Source of the DNA: Acanthornis magna
Taxonomy: Eukaryota; Chordata; Aves; Passeriformes; Acanthizidae
DNA: 64,000 bases
Assembly (NCBI GenBank): GCA_036785705.1
Contig: JAWUZG010000018.1
Coordinates: 7,103,501-7,167,500 of the forward strand
Direction of reading: 5' to 3'
The notes below the pieces were generated by a model. It did not search any database and had not been told where the DNA came from. It saw nothing but the letters and a program-made list of their open reading frames with translations. This document shows positions 61,801-64,000 of this stretch, in pieces; the first letter of the stretch is position 1, and each line of letters starts with the position of its first letter. A program made the translations under genes and the position numbers.

Positions 61801-63980
61801 AAATTTACTGGAAGTATCCTTAAATGCCCCTTCAAAACTATTCATAAATAGAGTCAATGATGTATAATTGTGATTAACATGAATAGGAAGCTAATAAGCT
61901 TTTTAAATGTCTTTAGTACACATAATTTCTATTTGTGCAAAGATATTCTGAGGGCCAAAATCAAGTTTTGTGCAAATGGGAAGTCATACAGTGTCTAAGG
62001 ACTACAGCTGACCTTTCTGGTGTTGTAGTTCACACCAACAGGGCAATCGCTATTGGTCTTTATTATTTTCTGACTGGTGAAATGGGGGAGATTGACTGCA
62101 TGTACACAGGGGCACCACAAGATGCCTACTGTGTTAAGGTACTAGCCATGTAGATAACCCAATTAAATAGCCATGCTCATCTCTACCTGTTCTTTAAGAG
62201 AGAGGCCAGACTTGGTGGGGTAAGTGCTTTTCCGTGGAATGCAGATGTGAGTATCTGTTCTTGGAGGCCATGGTGGTAGTAAACTTGACCAAAACTTTAA
62301 ATGGTTTTATGTGCCTCCTTTGATGTCTGTGGTTCTTCCATTCTGTCCCAGGCAGTAGTTATTTGAGCATTGCTGTTAAATACATAATACTGGAAATTTC
62401 TGAAAATGCTGATTTCTGAACATGGATATGGTTGATTTAGGGCTTTTTGGTGTGCTGTAAAACCTATCAGATTAGATTTGTCAGAACAAAGAGAGAATTT
62501 AGAGACAGAGTGAGGAAAAACCTTGGGCTTTGGTGCCCAGCCGTGTATGGATGGGCGTGTGGGGAAGCAGTTGATATCAACACCAAGTGGTGGAGTTGGA
62601 GCTCTCACAGCTTCACGGGCTTTCTCTATCTATGTCTTCTCTCTTACAATCCAAATCTTTGGGGCCATGTGAGTACTACAGGGAGAGAGAAAAAAACAAA
62701 CTGGTAATTGTTTCCTATCTTTTGAATATTCAGCTACGTAAATGTTAAATATGTGGTATAGCTTTCAGTGTCTAACCTAGACATCCAGCCCACATGTTAG
62801 TGGAAACCCATTTTTTAGGATATGAAACCTACTGAGAAGTACCTTTTCCTTTTCTCTGAGTGTGAAGGGAGCTTAGAGTGCCAATCTCAGATGGAAGCAT
62901 CTGAAGAAGGTAATTGCAGCTGGCTGCTATCCACCTTGTCCCACAGAAAAATAGTCAGAGTGCAGTGTCCTTGGCTGTCAGTGTCAGTGGTACAGCATGG
63001 AGAGCTCGTCGGTCACACTGCCTTGGATCGTGTACCTGCACATGCTGCACTTGCCTTTCACCCTTGAATAGTTTCTGTGGATGTTCCATCAAATGTGTGG
63101 CAGCAACATAGTTACTGAGTTAAATCACTTTGATTTTATGCTGTTTGATGTTGATCCAATCCAGTTTTAATCTTACTTGAAATCCGTTGCCAATAGACTT
63201 TTGATTTACAGTTTAACTTTGTTTTATATAAGAGGATTTTTGGTTATTTGCTCAAAGAGTAGCAGGTTGAATTTCATCAGTCAACATTAACTGACACTTG
63301 CCAGTTTGAAACTAAATACAGTCTTTCTTTAAGTTTAATGTTTTTTCTAAACAGAAGGGTGTGTTTTATCTTTCCATTTAGCCATAGATGACCATAGATT
63401 TATATGCATTTCTCACTTCTTTTTTTTTTTATAATAAAAATTATATAAACCCTCTGGTTTGGGTTAACATTTAATATTAAAGTTTTGACTACCCTAAAAG
63501 AAAGCCTGATCTCTTTACAGTATTTGACTGTACTGTAATTTGGTCTTGATTACAGTAAAAGCTTAGAATTGAAAGTTAAAAGCACTTCTTAAAACAGTGT
63601 ATTACATTATAAGATAACAGCATTGATTTCTTTGCTTGTTAATTAATAATCCTGCTTGTCAATTACAGACTAGTAAAATCATAAGTGTGCATGTAAGATT
63701 TTCTGTTAATCTTTTTTATCTTTTGTGTTTTGGGATTTTTTTTTTTTTTTAGATTAAGTACGAGTTGCAGCTTGAAAAAGAAGGTCACCTGCGCAATCTG
63801 GAAAATAAACTTGGAGAGTATATTGCTTCTTTAGCCTTTCAAAAGACTGTTAAAAAATCCAGAATGCTGGAGCTGTATACTGCTGTCATAAGTGTGCAAG
63901 CTTTGCTCTTTGAACAACTGAACACATCAAAAACCCTGTCAAAATTGGAATGTGTTCAGATTTTAGAAGCACATAATCCT
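7432..63980 (+). CDS. EVC2: EVC2 (limbin) ciliary complex subunit, exons 1-17 (3' end off the right edge)
   Basis: Seventeen exons join in one frame to exactly 991 codons: 7432-7560, 10916-10970, 18310-18470, 19027-19092, 21803-21989, 23645-23754, 24839-24901, 30584-30718, 31879-32030, 41435-41759, 44457-44696, 46085-46260, 53136-53295, 54558-55015, 57949-58153, 59453-59575, 63753-63980. Order of parts: signal peptide (residues 1 to about 21), ectodomain with sequons at N121, N154, N163, N172, N184 and N237, one transmembrane helix (about 267-287, with GFFIAF), then a charged coiled-coil cytoplasmic tail. Motifs such as [44 protein letters not shown] and KIRAR match mammalian EVC2. Known role: type I membrane partner of EVC at the base of the primary cilium, needed for Smoothened-dependent Hedgehog signalling. 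Mammalian EVC2 is about 1300 residues, so the last quarter, including the C-terminal ciliary-targeting part, is outside. Weak points are exon 2 and the exon 14/15 junction. Confidence 0.95.
7800..8305 (+). mobile_element. CR1 LINE 3' fragment in EVC2 intron 1
   Basis: Recognised from the CR1 consensus: GAGAGGGTCCAGCAGAGGGC near the start, a block like CTGGAACAGCTGCCCAGGAA in the middle, and the 3' end TTGGACTGGGTGATCTCCAG followed by the CTTCAACCCTAACC tail. 5'-truncated, as most avian CR1 copies are, and too mutated to encode protein. A small internal duplication (repeated AGCATGGT and GGGTGTCAA) sits at about 7973-8017. Confidence 0.88.
9466..9525 (+). mobile_element. CR1 3'-end remnant
   Basis: About 60 bp resembling only the extreme 3' end of CR1: GGGACTCAATGATCTG, a TTCCCTCCAGCTCAGAATG segment and a GATTCTGTG tail. 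Short, so the family is uncertain. Confidence 0.5.
10916..10970 (+). CDS. EVC2: EVC2 exon 2 (short, divergent; likely)
   Basis: A 55-nt exon predicted between a pyrimidine-rich acceptor (CTCTCTTCTAG, 10915) and a GTATGC donor (10971). It enters in phase 0 and leaves in phase 1, exactly what exons 1 and 3 require. It encodes [18 protein letters not shown]. Mammalian EVC2 has a short stretch of similar size here, but similarity is weak. The call rests mainly on phase and splice sites. Confidence 0.55.
11465..11512 (+). repeat. 24-bp tandem duplication
   Basis: Two adjacent 24-bp copies that begin GTTAAAGAC and end TAGTGG, with 20 of 24 positions identical by my count. In EVC2 intron 2. Confidence 0.8.
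12290..12825 (+). mobile_element. CR1 LINE 3' fragment in EVC2 intron 2
   Basis: Diverged CR1 in sense orientation. Landmarks: GAAATTGAGGTGCTGGAATG, CCTGGAGAGAAAGAGCCTCA, CTTCCCAGGGAGGTGGTTGA and a 3' end with TCTTTTCCGACCTCAATGAT followed by TCTG. Several frame breaks, no intact ORF. Confidence 0.87.
13893..13913. repeat. 21-bp palindrome with a 1-base centre
   Basis: CCTGTCAGTG, a central C, then CACTGACAGG: perfect 10-bp arms. In EVC2 intron 2. Confidence 0.9.
16593..16616. repeat. Perfect 10-bp stem with AGCA loop
   Basis: GACTTGATTC, loop AGCA, GAATCAAGTC. It could fold as a short hairpin in the EVC2 pre-mRNA. The flanks do not extend the stem, so it does not look like a microRNA precursor. 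Confidence 0.85.
18310..18470 (+). CDS. EVC2: EVC2 exon 3
   Basis: 161 nt, phase 1 in and phase 0 out. The core [21 protein letters not shown] is clearly EVC2 ectodomain. The acceptor chosen is TTGGTTTTCAG at 18309, because its phase fits exon 2; further AGs at 18335, 18352, 18355 and 18370 are less suitable. The donor is GTCAGT (18471), a fairly weak site. A perfect TGACGTCA palindrome lies within the coding sequence near the end. Confidence 0.88.
18471..19026 (+). other. EVC2: EVC2 intron 3 (556 bp)
   Basis: Short AT-rich intron, nothing else seen. Confidence 0.85.
19027..19092 (+). CDS. EVC2: EVC2 exon 4
   Basis: 22 codons, phase 0 to 0, acceptor CTTCCTCCATAG and strong donor GTAAGT. It encodes [20 protein letters not shown], matching the pattern D-[VI]-S...SE.G...KC of mammalian EVC2. 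The NMS sequon gives a possible glycan at N121. Confidence 0.9.
19093..21802 (+). other. EVC2: EVC2 intron 4 (2710 bp)
   Basis: Pyrimidine tract at 19736-19776. No transposable element recognised. Confidence 0.85.
19736..19776 (+). repeat. Pyrimidine-rich tract
   Basis: TTTCC/TTTTCT-type low-complexity stretch in EVC2 intron 4. It resembles a polypyrimidine tract, but the sequence after it shows no EVC2 similarity. Confidence 0.7.
21803..21989 (+). CDS. EVC2: EVC2 exon 5
   Basis: 187 nt, phase 0 in, phase 1 out; acceptor CTGTTTTCAG, donor GTAATA. The encoded segment (residues 138-199) has four N-glycosylation sequons, and [17 protein letters not shown] and RKRFLQ line up with the mammalian ectodomain. 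Together with exons 6 and 7 it looks like a beta-rich extracellular domain (inferred from the alternating hydrophobic pattern). Confidence 0.95.
21990..23644 (+). other. EVC2: EVC2 intron 5 (1655 bp)
   Basis: AT-rich, nothing recognised. Confidence 0.85.
23645..23754 (+). CDS. EVC2: EVC2 exon 6
   Basis: 110 nt, phase 1 in and phase 0 out, acceptor TTTCAACAG and donor GTATTT. It encodes [16 protein letters not shown] and [14 protein letters not shown], matching mammalian GDAFAVSYAATLQA and LKLPAQLTFQSSS. Confidence 0.95.
23755..24838 (+). other. EVC2: EVC2 intron 6 (1084 bp)
   Basis: Ends with two possible acceptors (AG at 24816 and 24838); only the second keeps the frame. Confidence 0.85.
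24839..24901 (+). CDS. EVC2: EVC2 exon 7
   Basis: 21 codons, phase 0 to 0, with sequence [20 protein letters not shown], aligned to mammalian NRTQLKVLFSITAEENVT. The acceptor is TATCTCTCTCAG at 24838; another AG at 24816 (AATACAG) is 22 bases upstream and would shift the frame. The donor is GTAAAT. The NKT sequon (N237) keeps the glycosylation site of the mammalian protein. Confidence 0.92.
27119..27139 (+). repeat. (AAT)n microsatellite in EVC2 intron 7
   Basis: About seven AAT units in an unbroken run. Likely length-polymorphic. Confidence 0.9.
28372..29175 (+). mobile_element. CR1 LINE 3' fragment in EVC2 intron 7
   Basis: The longest CR1 piece here (about 800 bp), in sense orientation. 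It carries part of the reverse-transcriptase ORF's C-terminal end in broken form (GTGAGGTTCAACAAGGCCAA; CCAGTTCTGGGCCCCTTACT), then the 3' UTR with ACAGGCTGCCCAGGGAG and the tail TCTTTTCCAACCTAAATG followed by TTTCTGTGATTCTG. The several ORFs seen over this stretch are CR1 remnants, not a host gene. Confidence 0.95.
30495..30529 (+). repeat. 15-bp direct repeat, period 20
   Basis: TTACAGTTACAATCT at 30495-30509 and 30515-30529, about 55-90 bases before EVC2 exon 8. It lies just upstream of the likely branch-point region. Confidence 0.85.
30584..30718 (+). CDS. EVC2: EVC2 exon 8 (transmembrane helix)
   Basis: 45 codons, phase 0 to 0. It encodes the membrane span [20 protein letters not shown] (residues about 267-287) followed by a short basic/polar stop-transfer segment. 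GFFIAF and SLVLT are the same as in mammalian EVC2. Acceptor TTTAATTTCAG, donor GTGAGT. Both ends are in phase 0, so leaving this exon out would keep the frame. Confidence 0.95.
30719..31878 (+). other. EVC2: EVC2 intron 8 (1160 bp)
   Basis: Ends in the (TC)7 T45 tract. A 148-codon minus-strand ORF at 30995-31441 has no recognisable domain. Confidence 0.85.
31817..31875 (+). repeat. (TC)7 followed by T45 at the exon 9 acceptor
   Basis: Seven TC units and then 45 consecutive T form an extreme polypyrimidine tract. It is separated from exon 9 only by AAG, the AG of which is the splice acceptor. Confidence 0.95.
31879..32030 (+). CDS. EVC2: EVC2 exon 9
   Basis: 152 nt, phase 0 in, phase 2 out, donor GTAAGA inside the last codon. 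[20 protein letters not shown] matches mammalian LNDQMIDILSSEDPGSMLQA. This is the juxtamembrane cytoplasmic region. The acceptor is a 45-base T run followed directly by AAG. Confidence 0.95.
34548..34700 (-). mobile_element. CR1 3' end, antisense, in EVC2 intron 9
   Basis: Reverse-complement CR1 tail: ATCATAGAATCATAAAATG at the left is the CR1 3' end read backwards, followed by GTTGAAAGGGACCTTAGAAA. The only CR1 piece in this window on the strand opposite to EVC2. Confidence 0.87.
34786..34802 (+). repeat. A17 homopolymer
   Basis: Seventeen A in a row, about 85 bp right of the antisense CR1 tail. Not clearly tied to a retroposed sequence. Confidence 0.9.
36586..36645 (+). repeat. A-rich low-complexity stretch
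   Basis: A/C-rich run of about 60 bases (CAACAACAAACAAAAC type) in EVC2 intron 9. A similar A/C-rich stretch lies at 8585-8655 in intron 1. Confidence 0.75.
36959..36991 (+). repeat. CATATGGTTG direct repeat
   Basis: ACTCATATGGTTG occurs twice with a period of 20 bp in EVC2 intron 9. The spacer GAGTTACAACTC is itself partly self-complementary. Confidence 0.7.
39559..39572 (+). repeat. T14 homopolymer in EVC2 intron 9
   Basis: Simple T run. No AG follows closely that opens a conserved exon. Confidence 0.85.
41435..41759 (+). CDS. EVC2: EVC2 exon 10
   Basis: 325 nt, the first base completing a codon from exon 9 (phase 2 in, phase 0 out). It begins [20 protein letters not shown] and contains [20 protein letters not shown], both diagnostic of EVC2. 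It opens the long coiled-coil cytoplasmic region. Acceptor TTTGTACAG, donor GTAAAT. Confidence 0.97.
41760..44456 (+). other. EVC2: EVC2 intron 10 (2697 bp)
   Basis: AT-rich with a short ATT run near 44055. Nothing else recognised. Confidence 0.85.
44457..44696 (+). CDS. EVC2: EVC2 exon 11
   Basis: 80 codons, phase 0 to 0, acceptor CTTCTTCTCTGCAG, donor [39 protein letters not shown] and [14 protein letters not shown] follow mammalian EVC2 almost word for word. Predicted coiled coil. Confidence 0.97.
44697..46084 (+). other. EVC2: EVC2 intron 11 (1388 bp)
   Basis: Contains the minus-strand 95-codon ORF at 45185-45472 discussed under findings. Otherwise nothing recognised. Confidence 0.85.
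46085..46260 (+). CDS. EVC2: EVC2 exon 12
   Basis: 176 nt, phase 0 in, phase 2 out, acceptor TTTCCTGTAG and donor [26 protein letters not shown] and SHREYL are clearly EVC2. Starts at a GGT glycine codon directly after the acceptor. Confidence 0.95.
46261..53135 (+). other. EVC2: EVC2 intron 12 (6875 bp)
   Basis: Holds the solo LTR at 49811-50399. A TAGATA-rich stretch lies near 48690-48740. The remainder is unremarkable. Confidence 0.85.
49811..50399 (-). mobile_element. Solo LTR of an avian endogenous retrovirus in EVC2 intron 12
   Basis: About 589 bp with the TG...CA ends expected of an LTR (TGTCTAGG at the left, TTTTAACA at the right). It is flanked by GCTT on both sides (49807-49810 and 50400-50403), consistent with a 4-bp target-site duplication; a slightly shifted boundary would give 5 or 6 bp. 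A TATA-like CTTTATATT is present on the minus strand near the right end, so the element probably reads on the minus strand. No internal gag, pol or env sequence adjoins it, hence a solo LTR. From memory it resembles LTRs common in songbird introns, but the family name cannot be given without a search. Confidence 0.68.
53136..53295 (+). CDS. EVC2: EVC2 exon 13
   Basis: 160 nt, phase 2 in, phase 0 out, acceptor TTTTATTACAG, donor GTAATT. It encodes [20 protein letters not shown] and LKQEKQKL, then [10 protein letters not shown], one of the best conserved basic segments of the cytoplasmic coiled coil. Confidence 0.95.
53296..54557 (+). other. EVC2: EVC2 intron 13 (1262 bp)
   Basis: Nothing recognised beyond a short A-rich/C-run spot near 54150-54175. 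Confidence 0.85.
54558..55015 (+). CDS. EVC2: EVC2 exon 14 (ends at a probable GC donor)
   Basis: 458 nt, phase 0 in and phase 2 out. The first half ([14 protein letters not shown] onward) is only loosely conserved. The second half ([28 protein letters not shown] and the final RSWEQSVFM) follows mammalian EVC2. The nearest GT donor (55020) leaves the wrong phase for exon 15 and gives a stop 16 codons later. A GCAAGT donor at 55016 restores the frame and makes the junction the same length as in mammals. An in-frame alternative is the GTCAGT donor at 55004, which would drop four residues. Confidence 0.85.
55016..57948 (+). other. EVC2: EVC2 intron 14 (2933 bp, probable GC-AG)
   Basis: Begins GCAAGT if the frame is to be kept. 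Contains a GC-rich patch at about 55440-55760 with overlapping open frames on both strands. The rest is AT-rich. Confidence 0.7.
57949..58153 (+). CDS. EVC2: EVC2 exon 15
   Basis: 205 nt, phase 2 in and phase 0 out, acceptor TTTTTTTAAACAG, donor [26 protein letters not shown] and [16 protein letters not shown] match mammalian SLSEEELLRMRQEVHGCFA and LALPKIRARVLLQQF. Conserved coiled-coil region. Confidence 0.95.
58154..59452 (+). other. EVC2: EVC2 intron 15 (1299 bp)
   Basis: Ends in a CAGCAG tandem acceptor. Nothing else recognised. Confidence 0.85.
59453..59575 (+). CDS. EVC2: EVC2 exon 16
   Basis: 41 codons, phase 0 to 0, donor GTAAGT. It contains a basic segment ([12 protein letters not shown]) that corresponds to the KSRSKSKSK-type linker of mammalian EVC2, then LKKSLQDKI. 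The acceptor is a CAGCAG tandem (NAGNAG), so a form starting at 59456 and missing one glutamine is possible. Confidence 0.92.
59576..63752 (+). other. EVC2: EVC2 intron 16 (4177 bp)
   Basis: AT-rich, T15 directly before the acceptor. Short ORFs (for example 61935-62153 and 62447-62707) show no known protein. Confidence 0.85.
63753..63980 (+). CDS. EVC2: EVC2 exon 17
   Basis: 76 codons, phase 0 to 0, preceded by a T15 tract and followed by a GTAAGT donor. [28 protein letters not shown] and VQILEAH match the mammalian VALQFQKASRVTETLSAYTA and TQILESH region. The gene continues beyond the right edge. Confidence 0.95.
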
Positions 63981-64000
63981 GTAAGTAATGTAGCTAAGAG

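Noticed and set aside
1..64000. CRISPR arrays, operons, bacterial mobile elements, tRNA or rRNA genes
   Set aside because: The sequence is animal nuclear DNA. No regularly spaced repeats and no tRNA or rRNA-like segments were seen.

Overview
The window is a piece of a vertebrate nuclear genome, almost certainly a bird. Genes are split into short exons by long AT-rich introns with GT..AG borders. The interspersed repeats are CR1 LINE 3' ends, the dominant avian retroposon. A solo LTR near 49.8-50.4 kb resembles, from memory, endogenous retroviral LTRs common in songbird introns, so a passerine is the best guess, but that rests on recognition only.

Two genes fill the window, arranged head to head: EVC on the minus strand (exons 1-4, from 7226 leftwards and off the left edge) and EVC2/limbin on the plus strand (17 exons from 7432 to 63980, running off the right edge). 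Their start codons are 205 bp apart inside one CpG island (about 6850-7780), which is the shared bidirectional promoter. The deduced EVC exons give about 200 N-terminal residues: an N-terminal membrane anchor, then a polar region with a strongly conserved block in exon 4. The EVC2 exons join in a single frame to exactly 991 codons: signal peptide, glycosylated ectodomain (exons 1-7), one transmembrane helix (exon 8), then a long coiled-coil cytoplasmic region. Roughly the last quarter of EVC2 lies beyond the right edge.

In known biology the two proteins form an obligate complex in the EvC zone at the base of the primary cilium, where they bind Smoothened and pass on Hedgehog signals. Loss of either in humans gives Ellis-van Creveld syndrome. 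The shared promoter fits a need for matched expression.

The rest is intron. It holds five CR1 pieces, the solo LTR, homopolymer and microsatellite tracts, small direct and inverted repeats, and chance ORFs. The most interesting points are an apparent GC-AG intron (intron 14) needed to keep the EVC2 frame, a T45 tract directly against the exon 9 acceptor, a divergent 55-nt exon 2, frame-neutral boundaries of the transmembrane exon, and an open antisense extension of EVC that reaches the EVC2 start codon. I found no undescribed multi-gene system: this is an ordinary conserved vertebrate locus.
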